Below, in pieces: positions 16,110 through 25,166 of a stretch of 64,000 nt of DNA (the stretch's first letter is position 1; each line of letters opens with the position of its first letter). Under the pieces are notes generated by a model. It ran no database searches and was not told where the DNA came from. It saw only the letters and a program-made list of their open reading frames with translations. The translations under genes and the position numbers were made by a program. Origin of the DNA: Cytobacillus oceanisediminis (GTDB taxonomy: Bacteria; Bacillota; Bacilli; Bacillales; Cytobacillaceae); assembly GCF_003182355.1 (NCBI RefSeq), contig NZ_QGTW01000007.1, forward strand, positions 124,001-188,000. The letters are read 5' to 3'.

Positions 16110-17735
16110 TTACTGTGTATTTCCTGTATATTTTTTTTGAACTTGATCTCTTAATGCCATCTTTAGGAATTTTCCAACAGAAGTCTTTGGGATCTCCTCA
16201 AGGAACAATATATCATCAGGAAGCCACCACCTCGCAAATTGCGGTTTAAGAAATTCATATAATTCCTCTTTCGTTGTCTTCCCTCTAAAAGGCTCTTTTA
16301 AGACAACACATGCTACCGGCCGCTCTTGCCATTGCTCATGAGGGACAGCAACTACCGCTGCCTCGAATACAGCTTCGTGTGCCATTAAGGAATTCTCTAT
16401 ATCTACTGAGGATATCCATTCTCCTCCACTCTTGATCAAGTCCTTCGTTCTGTCAACAATTTTCATAAACCCTTCTTCATCTATTGTCACGACATCACCT
16501 GTATACAGCCAGCCATCGCGGAACGCTTCATTTGTCCGTTCATCTTTGTAATATTCGGATGCAATCCAAGGGCCTCTTATCGCAAGCTCGCCCATTTCCT
16601 TTCCATCCCATGCGGCTTCCCCATCCTTGCCGACAACCATCATCTCAAGGCCTGGAACAAGGATGCCCTGCCTGGCTTTAATATCAAGCTGCTCCTCCGC
16701 AGAAAGCTCCTCCTGATAGCTTTTTAGAGCCGAAATCACAACAAGAGGACTTGTTTCAGTCATTCCATAAGCATGCATGAAAGGAATTTTATGCTTCTGC
16801 TCAAACGCTTTAATCATACTTTTCGGAGCTGCAGATCCGCCGCAAAGCACCGAACGGAGCGAACTCATATTATACTCGTTTTCATCCAATTCTTTTAAAA
16901 GGCCAAGCCAGATTGTCGGCACCCCGGCTGTAATGGTTACTTTTTCTGACTGTATGAGCTCAGCCAGCAGCTGTGGTGTAAAATAAGGTCCAGGCAGAAC
17001 AAGTGTTGTACCGAACCAAACAGCAGCAAATGGCAGCCCCCATGCATTTACATGGAACATTGGCACAACCGGCAGTGCTATATCCTTCTCGCTAACAGCT
17101 GCGCTATCGGCCATTCCCAGTGCCATGCTGTGGAGGACAATCCCTCGATGTGAGTATACGACACCCTTTGGATTGCCTGTTGTAGCAGAGGTATAGCACA
17201 TCCCTGCAGCTGAATTTTCATTCAAATCATCAGGATATTCATATTCTCCGCTGGCTTCTTCAACCAATTTTTCATAATGGTAAACAGGCGAGAGCGATGT
17301 CTCCGGCAATTCTTTGTCGTCGGTCATAATAATAAATGCCTTGACAGTCTTTAACTCATCCTTAACCTTCTCGATTAGAGGAACAATATCCGGATCAATG
17401 AGCAGCACCTTATCTTCAGCATGATTAATGATATAGGAAATATGCTGAGGCGACAGGCGGATATTAATCGTATGGAGGACGGCCCCGCTGCATGGGATCG
17501 CAAAATAGGCCTCAAGATGACGATGATGGTTCCAGGCCAGCGTTCCAACCTTATCCCCTCTATCAACCCCTAGCTTTTGCAGGCTTTCTGCGAGCTTGCG
17601 GGTTCGTTCTGCAATCTCTTTATATGTAAATCTTTGAATTCCGCTGGACGTCCTGGATACGACCATTTTCTTTGGAAAATACTGTTCTGCCCTCTTAATC
17701 ATCTGCGTCATAGTCAAAGGTGTTTGCATCATCAT
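16110..17735 (-). CDS. Fatty-acid--CoA ligase (AMP-forming)
   Basis: A 541-residue ANL-superfamily ligase activating a medium- or long-chain carboxylate to its CoA thioester through an acyl-AMP. Core motifs: P-loop YTSATTGNPKGV (the usual Gly is Ala), MHAYGMTETSP, GWLYTGDV, and the catalytic-lysine region EIPKTSVGKFLKM. The C domain is complete. The start is at an ATGATGATG triplet after AGAGGGGG. It closely resembles alkK/fadK-type ligases, but chain-length preference cannot be read from the sequence. Confidence 0.9.
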   Translation of the reverse strand: MMMQTPLTMTQMIKRAEQYFPKKMVVSRTSSGIQRFTYKEIAERTRKLAESLQKLGVDRGDKVGTLAWNHHRHLEAYFAIPCSGAVLHTINIRLSPQHISYIINHAEDKVLLIDPDIVPLIEKVKDELKTVKAFIIMTDDKELPETSLSPVYHYEKLVEEASGEYEYPDDLNENSAAGMCYTSATTGNPKGVVYSHRGIVLHSMALGMADSAAVSEKDIALPVVPMFHVNAWGLPFAAVWFGTTLVLPGPYFTPQLLAELIQSEKVTITAGVPTIWLGLLKELDENEYNMSSLRSVLCGGSAAPKSMIKAFEQKHKIPFMHAYGMTETSPLVVISALKSYQEELSAEEQLDIKARQGILVPGLEMMVVGKDGEAAWDGKEMGELAIRGPWIASEYYKDERTNEAFRDGWLYTGDVVTIDEEGFMKIVDRTKDLIKSGGEWISSVDIENSLMAHEAVFEAAVVAVPHEQWQERPVACVVLKEPFRGKTTKEELYEFLKPQFARWWLPDDILFLEEIPKTSVGKFLKMALRDQVQKKYTGNTQ

Positions 17736-17863
17736 TGCTATTCCCCCTCTTTGGAAACGCTTTCATTTCATACAATCTTATGATCAGTTATACCTATTTC
17801 ATTCTATTTATTTGGAAAAAATCCTTTAATTTTTATCTAAATGTTCAAAAAACGATTCAAAAA

Positions 17864-17889
17864 AATCCCTGCCTATTCAGCCAGGGATT
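17864..17889 (-). terminator. Terminator overlapping the hemZ 3' end
   Basis: On the minus strand AATCCCTG...CAGGGATT is followed by T6; it includes the last hemZ codons. Confidence 0.7.
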
Positions 17890-19387
17890 CTTGTTTATTA
17901 AATAGTTCATTTAAAATTTTCAATTTCTCGTCCGCGTAATGCCTGAAGCTGTCATTATATGACTTCGGGTCTTTCGGATTGGCAAAATGAGTTATTTTTC
18001 CTGTTTGAGGATCAATGAATTTGCTTGAGGCTCCACACCCAAGACCAATGATTGTTTGCTGTTCTTCCATGATCATAATATTATAGATGCTCTCCTGGTT
18101 TGGAAGTGCATAGCCGACATTTTCAAGGTTGCCGAGAATATTTTTCTGGCGGTACAAGTAATAGGGTTCATAGTTATGCTCTTTCGTCCAATTTTCCGCC
18201 ATCTCCATCATTCTTTCAATTTCATCACGATCGGCTACCTTATATTTTTGCTTGTTTTTCGTCATTTCCGATGCACGTTTAAAAGATAATGTATGGACAG
18301 TTAAAGATTCCGGCATCAATTTCTCCGTTTCATTCAAGGTATGGGAAAACTCGGATCCCCCTTCCCCAGGAAGACCAATGATTAAATCCATGTTAATATT
18401 GTTCATCCCCATATTGCGGGCAAGGTGAAACTTATCAACTGTTTCTTCCACTGTATGATGACGGCCAATCGCCTTCAGCGTTTCCTGGATATAAGACTGC
18501 GGATTGATGCTTATGCGGTCAATATTCCATTTCTTCAGCACTTCCAGTTTTTCAGGTGTAATTGTATCGGGACGCCCGGCTTCCACTGTTACCTCGCGGA
18601 TGTTCTTTACATCAGGGAAAGACGTGTACATTTCCTCATAAAGCATATCCATTTCTTCCGCGGTAATGCTTGTTGGAGTCCCGCCACCGTAATAAACAGT
18701 CGTAATTTTAACATCCTTTTCTTTAAGCCACTCGCCAATTTTGCGCATTTCATAATGCAAACCACCCAGGAAGGAGTTCACAGATCCCTGTCTGCCGCTG
18801 ATCGCATACGCCGGAAACGTGCAGTAAGCGCACTTTGTCGGACAAAAAGGAATTCCGATATAAATGCTGACCTCATTTTGCAGCTTATATAAATCTGGAA
18901 CAACAGCCAGCTGCCTATCCACGATATTCTGCATAAGCTTAATTTTTTCGTCTGTAATCAAATACTCTTCCTTTAGCTGCTGATGGGCTTCCTGCTGCGG
19001 CGTCTGGTTCTGCATTGCACGATGGAGAAGCTTCGTAGGACGAACTCCGGTTAAAATCCCCCACTTTTGTGTAATCCCTGTCCAGTCCTGCAGAACAGTC
19101 AAATATACATGCGAAACCGCATTTTTAATTAGTTTAAAATTCTCCTTCTCGGATCCAGCAGGCACGAATTCTTTTTCAAAAACAGCCGACCTTATTTGGC
19201 CTTCTTTGTCAGTCAGTTCTGCTTTTGCTTTAGTGCTGGCACCTTGTTCCAGTTGAAAACCAATTTTTAAATCAGCTTCTGGAGCTTCTCCTAATACCAC
19301 TTCGCACTCCTCGAAAAAAAGATTCCCAATCAATCGCAGCGGTCGATGAAACCTTTCATCCTGTATACCTAATATTGAAATTTTCAA
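17873..19387 (-). CDS. hemZ: Coproporphyrinogen dehydrogenase-like radical SAM protein HemZ
   Basis: A 504-residue radical SAM protein of the HemN/HemZ type, linked to oxygen-independent decarboxylation of coproporphyrinogen III. The 4Fe-4S motif CPTKCAYC (CxxxCxxC) follows GIPF near residue 180. YYGGGTPTSI and EVTVEAGRPDTI are the SAM-binding strands. The about 170-residue N-terminal extension distinguishes HemZ from HemN. TTG 19387 (MKISILG) is preferred: AGGTGATC lies just upstream, and GTG 19396 falls inside that site. Confidence 0.9.
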   Translation of the reverse strand: MKISILGIQDERFHRPLRLIGNLFFEECEVVLGEAPEADLKIGFQLEQGASTKAKAELTDKEGQIRSAVFEKEFVPAGSEKENFKLIKNAVSHVYLTVLQDWTGITQKWGILTGVRPTKLLHRAMQNQTPQQEAHQQLKEEYLITDEKIKLMQNIVDRQLAVVPDLYKLQNEVSIYIGIPFCPTKCAYCTFPAYAISGRQGSVNSFLGGLHYEMRKIGEWLKEKDVKITTVYYGGGTPTSITAEEMDMLYEEMYTSFPDVKNIREVTVEAGRPDTITPEKLEVLKKWNIDRISINPQSYIQETLKAIGRHHTVEETVDKFHLARNMGMNNINMDLIIGLPGEGGSEFSHTLNETEKLMPESLTVHTLSFKRASEMTKNKQKYKVADRDEIERMMEMAENWTKEHNYEPYYLYRQKNILGNLENVGYALPNQESIYNIMIMEEQQTIIGLGCGASSKFIDPQTGKITHFANPKDPKSYNDSFRHYADEKLKILNELFNKQESLAE

Positions 19388-19614
19388 AGCGATCACCTTT
19401 TTAAAAAGAATATAATGAAAACTGCCATCATTCTGTTCGCTAACGGCAGCTAAAAGTCTGTTATATAAAGAGTTTCAATGTTGCTGACAAACTTCTTTAA
19501 GTGTACAGAAACGGGTAAAGGAGGTCAATACACGGGAAAAGATTCCTAATAGGTTGGAAAACTGCTTTGAAGACTATTTGGTGGCATTGTTGTATATTAG
19601 CCGGAATCCTGCTT

Positions 19615-19890
19615 TTGTGCCGTTCAGCTACTTTTATACGTCGGTTTGACAACTTTATCCGCCGTTCTCTTGCTTTTACGTGGTGCCGTTACTTTTATGA
19701 GTCGTGCCTGAATGGGCTTGCATCTTCCTGGTATTTTACTGCATTATTTTACGACTCTTTGCGTCATTCTCCCCCTTTTGCGTCATCTCCCCACTTTTAT
19801 GCATCGAGTCAAACCAGCATTTGCTTCCTTATCGCTTTACTTGCGTCAATTTCCCAACTTTATGTGCCACTGCTTGTTTTCCTGCTCCCA
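19615..19890. repeat. Degenerate phrase array between hemZ and yhaX
   Basis: The 550-bp gap between hemZ and yhaX holds no gene. Across 19615-19890 some nine to ten imperfect copies of a phrase near ACTTTTATGCGTC recur every 20-35 bp, for example ACTTTTATACGTCG, GCTTTTACGTGGTG, ACTTTTATGAGTCG, CCCTTTTGCGTCAT, CCACTTTTATGCATCG and CAACTTTATGTGCC. The reading frames overlapping the array are unlike any protein and are by-products. Function unknown. Confidence 0.6.
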
Positions 19891-19893
19891 CAT

Positions 19894-19930
19894 CAAAAAA
19901 GAGCCGATTATCATAATCGTACTCTCTTTT
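19894..19930. terminator. Terminator after yhaX
   Basis: AAAAGAG..GATTAT-c-ATAATC..CTCTTTT, interrupted by small internal loops. Confidence 0.6.
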
Positions 19931-19937
19931 GATCGCT

Positions 19938-20804
19938 TTATTTTAATAGATTCATTTTCCTCAGGAATTCAATTGGATGCTGCTTGCGGAAGTGTTCTTT
20001 AACCATGTAGCTGACTCCATTCTGGTTATTGGATCGGGTTAGCCAATCGGCAGCTTTTTTCACTTCCGCCGGAGCATTGCCCATTGCCACACCGAGACCG
20101 GCTGCTTCGATCATTTCCAGGTCATCTATGGAGTCGCCGATAACGACCATTTGGTTTCTTGAGATTCCCAGATGTTCTCCCAAATAGAGCAATCCATTAA
20201 GCTTGGATACTCCTGCCGGAACGATATCCATGCGCAGGTCGCTCAGTTTAATGGTATCGATATTTTCGAACATGCCTTTAATGGCAGCCTGAGCATCTTG
20301 AAGGTCCTCTTTATCTTCAAAGTAGACTTCAATTTTTGGAGGTGTGACAGGTTCATCCAAAATGGTATCACTCAATGAATCTACAAATTGCTGGGAGTAA
20401 AAGATGGGATCACCTGTAGTAAATACTGTTTTGGCAAGCATATTGGAATTTAGTTTTGTTTTGTTGGCCAGGGAATATTTTTCGTGCACCAGCCTGATTT
20501 GGCATGTGAAGCCTTCAAGCAGGCGCACGATTTCAAACGTTTCATCTTCCTGTATGCGTTTTACAAAAATCGGCTTTTCCTGGGAAGCAGCAATATAAGC
20601 CCCCCTGTGTGTGACCAGCAAAGAATTAAGTTTTAGCGCTTTTGCCGCTTTCTTTGCAGAAGGAAAGCTCCTTGAGGTTACAAGCGTTACGTATATACCT
20701 TTTTCCTGTACATATTCAATCGCTTCTTTAGTGGATTTATGAAGTCTTCCATTTGATTGGAGAAGTGTTCCGTCAATATTTAAAGCAAGCAATCGGTATA
20801 TCAT
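19938..20804 (-). CDS. yhaX: Cof-type HAD protein YhaX with altered motif I
   Basis: A 288-residue Cof/HAD-IIB family protein. The C2-type cap is in the middle; motif II is likely LVTSRS, and motif III/IV GDSIDDLEMIEAAGLGVAMGN is complete. Motif I reads LNIDGTLL, so the usual nucleophilic Asp (DxDGT) is Asn9 while Asp11 is kept. This would weaken or abolish aspartyl-phosphate chemistry unless the family tolerates it. In B. subtilis yhaX is a sporulation-stage gene; no promoter was identified here. Confidence 0.85.
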   Translation of the reverse strand: MIYRLLALNIDGTLLQSNGRLHKSTKEAIEYVQEKGIYVTLVTSRSFPSAKKAAKALKLNSLLVTHRGAYIAASQEKPIFVKRIQEDETFEIVRLLEGFTCQIRLVHEKYSLANKTKLNSNMLAKTVFTTGDPIFYSQQFVDSLSDTILDEPVTPPKIEVYFEDKEDLQDAQAAIKGMFENIDTIKLSDLRMDIVPAGVSKLNGLLYLGEHLGISRNQMVVIGDSIDDLEMIEAAGLGVAMGNAPAEVKKAADWLTRSNNQNGVSYMVKEHFRKQHPIEFLRKMNLLK

Positions 20805-21035
20805 CTAATTTGCCCCCTATTCTCGGTGTAAAATTGTCCTATTTCACTTTTATGAGAAGATGCAATAGATTAGAACATTACATGGACAATGCACATATTT
20901 TTCTTCAGCTTGTATGCTTTGGCACTGCATATTTCAATTTGAGAGACTTCTTAAATCTAATAGTTATAAATTATCCATTTACAATTCATTTTTCGCGTAT
21001 TAAGATGGAGTCAAATAAAAACTGCATATCAAGTT

Positions 21036-21121
21036 TGCACTAGGGGAGCTTTTGGCTGAGAAGAACAATCCGTTCTGACCCTTATGACCCGATCTGGATA
21101 ATACCAGCGTGGGGAAGTGCA
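21036..21121 (+). ncRNA. TPP riboswitch (THI element)
   Basis: The conserved thiamine pyrophosphate aptamer core is present: GGGGAGC, GGCTGAGA, TGACCC...TGACCCGATCTGGATAATAC and CAGCGTGGGGAAGTGC. P1 pairs TGCACT (21036-21041) with AGTGCA (21116-21121). It precedes a terminator and the ykoFEDC thiamine-precursor transporter, so TPP should switch transcription off. Confidence 0.95.
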
Positions 21122-21160
21122 GGTGAACGGCTATCATTTTTTTGTATTGATAACATTCAG

Positions 21161-21192
21161 CTGCATTTCCCTATGGGAATGCAGTTTTTTAT
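21161..21192 (+). terminator. Riboswitch-controlled terminator
   Basis: CTGCATTTCCC-tat-GGGAATGCAG is followed by T6. Its 5' arm is also complementary to the 3' side of the aptamer (GGGGAAGTGCAG, 21111-21122). That pairing would be the antiterminator when TPP is absent. Confidence 0.9.
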
Positions 21193-21222
21193 TTTTAAAA
21201 AAAGTTTAGGAGGAATGACAAA

Positions 21223-21828
21223 ATGCAAGAAAATTTTTTATGCGGAACAAGTGAGATTACCGGGTGCAGATTCTCAATCTATCCGATGACTGACCGGTTT
21301 GTGGATGTTATTTTATCAGCCCTGAAAGAAGTGGACACAAGCAAGGTATGGATGGAGACAGATGATGTCAGTACATGTGTACGAGGACGTTCCATTCATG
21401 TTTTTGATGTAGTAAAAGCCATTTACCTTGAAGCTGCCAAGCATGGCGACCATGTTGTCTTCAATGGGACTTTTTCAAACGGCTGCCCGGGAGACACGGC
21501 AGGTGATGCTTACCTTGCTGAAAATGAAGAAAGAGCGAATGAGGAGAAGACAGCCGAGATTCTTCAGGAAGTTGCCGTACAATTTGCCCTTTATCCAATG
21601 GGGATCCCTTCATATATGGATGTCATTATGGACCAGGTAAAGCTGGCAAAATCACAGGGCACTTTTACAAAAGGGGTCCATTATGCTTCAAGACTTGATG
21701 GAGATGCACATGCTGTTTTTAAAACGCTTGAAGATGCCTTCGAGGAATGTAAAAACAGTGACTCCACACATATTGTCATGACAGTTAACATGTCTGCAAA
21801 CAGCCCTTCCAAAAAGGGGGCTGAATAA
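21223..21828 (+). CDS. ykoF: Thiamine/HMP-binding protein YkoF
   Basis: A 201-residue protein made of two tandem ACT-like Ykof domains. The matching halves start GCRFSIYPMTDRFVDVIL and VQFALYPMGIPSYMDVIM. YkoF binds thiamine or its pyrimidine precursor and accompanies the YkoEDC transporter. It is the first gene after the TPP riboswitch, with TTTAGGAGG before the ATG, and is followed at once by ykoE. Confidence 0.93.
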   Translation: MQENFLCGTSEITGCRFSIYPMTDRFVDVILSALKEVDTSKVWMETDDVSTCVRGRSIHVFDVVKAIYLEAAKHGDHVVFNGTFSNGCPGDTAGDAYLAENEERANEEKTAEILQEVAVQFALYPMGIPSYMDVIMDQVKLAKSQGTFTKGVHYASRLDGDAHAVFKTLEDAFEECKNSDSTHIVMTVNMSANSPSKKGAE

Positions 21829-21829
21829 T

Positions 21830-22426
21830 ATGCTTGAAAAATGGAAGCTTCGGGAAGTTATCGTGCTTTCTGTTTTGGCTGTCGTGTTTGCGGTAGTGTA
21901 TCTCATTTTTCTCCAATTTGGAAACGTGCTTTATGGAATGTTCGGCTTAATAGGCTATGACATAATTTTTGGAATCTGGTTTATCGTATCGATTATCGCT
22001 GCCTATATTATCAGAAAGCCTGGGGCTGCCTTTTTATCGGAAACAATAGCAGCAACGGTTGAGGTTATGATTGGCAATGCAGTGGGTCCTCGCCTCATAC
22101 TTTCAGGGATGATACAAGGAATTGGCGCAGAAGCTGTGTTTGCGGCTACAAAATGGGGTAATTACCGTACTTGGGTTTTAATCGCTGCCGGCATGGGCTC
22201 ATCTATCACGAGTTTTATATGGGGTTATTTCATTTCAGGCTATGCTGCACTTTCACCTGGGTATGTGACAGCTATGTTTTTCGTCCGGCTAGTAAGCGGA
22301 GCTTTACTGGCAGGTTTGCTCGGAAAATGGTTAAGTGAAAGCCTTGCTAAAACAGGCGCATTAAGCAGCTTCCCGATCGGCAAGGAACGGAAAAGGGGAA
22401 AACCGGACAATGGAATTACAGCTTAA
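21830..22426 (+). CDS. ykoE: ECF transporter S component YkoE
   Basis: A 198-residue membrane protein with five to six helices and the S-component feel of GNAVGPRLILSGMIQGIGAE. YkoE is the substrate-binding subunit of the energy-coupling-factor transporter for the thiamine precursor hydroxymethylpyrimidine (or related). It starts 1 nt after the ykoF stop and its 3' end overlaps ykoD by 17 nt. Confidence 0.93.
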   Translation: MLEKWKLREVIVLSVLAVVFAVVYLIFLQFGNVLYGMFGLIGYDIIFGIWFIVSIIAAYIIRKPGAAFLSETIAATVEVMIGNAVGPRLILSGMIQGIGAEAVFAATKWGNYRTWVLIAAGMGSSITSFIWGYFISGYAALSPGYVTAMFFVRLVSGALLAGLLGKWLSESLAKTGALSSFPIGKERKRGKPDNGITA

Positions 22427-24110
22427 TGAAGCTATTTTAAGGACTGAGCAGCTTACTTTCCGGCATGAAGAAGAGAGCAAGGCTGTTTTTAATAAGGTGG
22501 ATTTCAGCCTTTTTCCGGAAGAAGCGGTTCTTATTCTGGGCCCAAGCGGATGTGGGAAAAGCACGCTTGCACTTTGCTTAAATAAATTGTACCCGGAGGC
22601 TGTAGATGGTCAGCTCACAGGATTGATCTCTTTTAAAGGGAAAACGCTGAGCGAATTCCGCCCAGGTGAGATTAACAAAAGCATTGGAATCGTATTTCAG
22701 GACCCTGAAAGCCAATTTTGCATGGTAACGGTTGAAGATGAGCTGGCGTTTGGATTGGAAAACATAAAAACTCCTCCTGAGGAAATTGAGCGAAAAATTG
22801 ATCAGGCACTTGATCTTGTCAATCTTCTCCCTTATAAACATGCCATGATCCATACCCTTTCAGGAGGGCAAAAGCAGAAGCTGGCATTGGCATGTGTTTT
22901 GGCATTGGAACCGGAAATCCTTATCCTTGATGAACCGACAGCAAATTTGGATCCTGCTTCAAGCCGGGAGCTTGCCCACACAATCATGAAGCTTAAAGCT
23001 GAACTTTCGTTTACATTGCTGATCATTGAACACAAGCTGGATGATTGGATTGATCAAATTAATCGCTGTCTTGTCTTGAACCGAGGGGGCGAAATTTTAT
23101 TTGATGGCAAGCCGGATGCCTGCTTTACTAAGTATGCAGAGGAGCTTCAGGCAGAAGGAATTTGGCTTCCGAGCACGGTAAAAGCTGGCCTTTTAGCAAG
23201 GAAAGCCGGATTATACTCCGGGTCCGCCCTACCGCTAAATCAAATTGACCTAATTAAGGGGTTGGCAAACCCCGGTTCAGGGGTTCAACTTTTTGATAAA
23301 AAGAAAAATTTTTCAAAAGTCTTCGCAAATCAAAATATTCTTAAAGCCGAAAGCCTTTCTTTTAATAAAGGCGGGAGTGCACTGTTAAAGGATATAAGCT
23401 TTTCCGTAAAAAAAGGGGAATTCATTGCAATAGCCGGCCCAAACGGATCAGGTAAAACCACGCTTTCCAGGCTTCTCTCCGGATTGTATTTAGCTTCCTC
23501 CGGGGAGATTTTATTTCATGAACAGCCTCTCTCCGAATGGAAGGAGAATGAATTAAGGCAGAAAATAGGTTACGTTTTCCAGAATCCGGAGCACCAGTTT
23601 ATTACAGATACGGTGTATGACGAAATTGCTTTTAGCTTGAATATTCAGCAGCTTCCAGAGGCTGAAATAAAAGAATCTGTCCAAAGCATTCTAGAACTTG
23701 TTAACTTATATCAGCATGCCCATCTGCATCCTTTTTCCCTAAGCCAGGGACAAAAACGGCGGCTAAGCGTTGCGACAATGCTTATAAATGAGCAGGACTT
23801 GCTGCTGCTCGATGAGCCTACATTTGGCCAGGATGCCAACACGGCAAGAGAGCTTATGGCTCTTTTAGAAAAAAAAGTCCGCAGTGGTGGCTCTGTCATC
23901 ATGATTACCCATGATATGGATCTTATCAGAGCATATGCCGATAAGGTGATCGTCCTCGCAAAAGGAAAAATGGTTTATGAAGGAACACCGGAAGAATTAT
24001 GGAAGGAAAAGGAAATAATGAAGCTAGCCTCCCTTCAGCTTCCATACTCGGAAAAGCTTAAAAACGATATCCATGCAGTGTCAGGGAGTGGAAATTATGC
24101 TTTTACATGA
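22410..24110 (+). CDS. ykoD: ECF transporter double ATPase YkoD
   Basis: A 566-residue fusion of two ABC ATPase domains. Domain 1: Walker A GPSGCGKST, signature HTLSGGQKQKLA, Walker B LILDEPTANLDP. Domain 2: Walker A GPNGSGKTT, SLSQGQKRRLS, LLLDEPTFGQD. It supplies both nucleotide-binding sites of the YkoEDC transporter. Its start lies inside ykoE and its end overlaps ykoC by 14 nt, so the operon is tightly coupled. Confidence 0.94.
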   Translation: MELQLNEAILRTEQLTFRHEEESKAVFNKVDFSLFPEEAVLILGPSGCGKSTLALCLNKLYPEAVDGQLTGLISFKGKTLSEFRPGEINKSIGIVFQDPESQFCMVTVEDELAFGLENIKTPPEEIERKIDQALDLVNLLPYKHAMIHTLSGGQKQKLALACVLALEPEILILDEPTANLDPASSRELAHTIMKLKAELSFTLLIIEHKLDDWIDQINRCLVLNRGGEILFDGKPDACFTKYAEELQAEGIWLPSTVKAGLLARKAGLYSGSALPLNQIDLIKGLANPGSGVQLFDKKKNFSKVFANQNILKAESLSFNKGGSALLKDISFSVKKGEFIAIAGPNGSGKTTLSRLLSGLYLASSGEILFHEQPLSEWKENELRQKIGYVFQNPEHQFITDTVYDEIAFSLNIQQLPEAEIKESVQSILELVNLYQHAHLHPFSLSQGQKRRLSVATMLINEQDLLLLDEPTFGQDANTARELMALLEKKVRSGGSVIMITHDMDLIRAYADKVIVLAKGKMVYEGTPEELWKEKEIMKLASLQLPYSEKLKNDIHAVSGSGNYAFT

Positions 24111-24876
24111 TATTAACCCCAGTATAAAAGCGCTCGCTGTGGTGGTTTGCGTGCTCATTTTGTCTGTTTTTTTTGACCCGGTCACTCCTTCACTTACATT
24201 GGTGATAACAATCGCTGTGACTTTCATGTTTGGAAGGGTGTCAATCAAGAAGTGGCTTTTGCTATTCTCGCCCTTTTTGTTTATGGCGTTTATATACATT
24301 TGGTCAGCTATTCTTTTTTCAAGGTCAGCTGAAGAAGAAACCATCCTTTGGACTTGGGGCATCTTAACGTTAACAGAGGAGGGATTTCAGCGTGCCCTCT
24401 CTCTTGGGCTGCGGGTGTTAAGCTTTACTTCACTTTCCCTTTTATTCATACTAACGACAAAGCCAACAGAATTTCTGCTCAGTTTAATGCAGCAATGCCG
24501 GCTATCACCGAAGCTGGCTTACGGCATAATGGCTGGCTACCGATTTCTGCCATTAATTAAAGAGGAATTTGAGATTATCAGAAGCGCTCATCGAATCAGG
24601 GGAGTAAGTAAAGCAAGGTCATTTTCGGAAAAAATAGCTGAGCTTAAAAGGTATGCAGTACCTCTGCTTGCCGGCGCCATCCGCAAAGCGGAAAGAACAG
24701 CCATGGCCATGGAATCGAAAGGATTTACCGGCGATAAAAACAGGCAATTCTATCATAAAATCACAGTTTCAAAGAAAGACTGGGCATTTTTCGCTATTAT
24801 GGTGTCTGCAGTGCTGTTAAGTGCATACACCTCCTGGCAGCTTGGCTATTTGCAGCTTTATAATGGCGAGCTGTGA
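24097..24876 (+). CDS. ykoC: ECF transporter T component YkoC
   Basis: A 259-residue CbiQ-like transmembrane coupling protein with about five helices and the coupling-helix motifs SAHRIRG and AGAIRKAERTAMAMESKG (Ala-Arg-Gly-type boxes). ATG 24097 is used because GGGAG lies 7-8 nt upstream; it overlaps ykoD. It completes the thiamine-precursor uptake system. Confidence 0.93.
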   Translation: MLLHDINPSIKALAVVVCVLILSVFFDPVTPSLTLVITIAVTFMFGRVSIKKWLLLFSPFLFMAFIYIWSAILFSRSAEEETILWTWGILTLTEEGFQRALSLGLRVLSFTSLSLLFILTTKPTEFLLSLMQQCRLSPKLAYGIMAGYRFLPLIKEEFEIIRSAHRIRGVSKARSFSEKIAELKRYAVPLLAGAIRKAERTAMAMESKGFTGDKNRQFYHKITVSKKDWAFFAIMVSAVLLSAYTSWQLGYLQLYNGEL

Positions 24877-24877
24877 C

Positions 24878-24990
24878 GCCGGATGTTAAATTTATGTGCG
24901 GATGGGCCAAATTTATGTCCGGTTACACAGGATTTATGTGCGGATAAATTTTTTTATGTACGGATAACATTTTTATATTCCGATAGCTTT
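24878..24990. repeat. Degenerate phrase array after ykoC
   Basis: Four to five imperfect units of AAATTTATGTGCGGAT, each 20-25 bp apart: ...AAATTTATGTGCGGATGG, AAATTTATGTCCGGTT, GATTTATGTGCGGATAA, TTTTTATGTACGGATAA, TTTTTATATTCCGATAG. It lies between the convergent ykoC and an SDR gene. No gene is visible in the 290-bp gap. Confidence 0.6.
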
Positions 24991-25129
24991 AATTTTATCT
25001 GAAAGAAAGCACTCTTATAATGGCTCAACCCGGTTTTTGAGCTATTGAATCTTGTAATCCGCTTTTTAAATATTTTTATCATTATTATTAAAATACTTAT
25101 CCGTATAATAGATTTTTCCCTCCGTCCAA

Positions 25130-25162
25130 AAAACAGACGTGCTGCCTAAGCACGTCTGTTTT
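25130..25162. terminator. Terminator after the SDR gene
   Basis: AAAACAGACGTGCT-gcct-AAGCACGTCTGTTTT. Confidence 0.9.
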
Positions 25163-25166
25163 CCTC

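Noticed and set aside
19567..20002. Three overlapping plus-strand reading frames of 70-121 codons
   Set aside because: They run through the degenerate phrase array, lack SD sites, and give Leu/Ser/Phe-rich products with no fold pattern; the array creates them.
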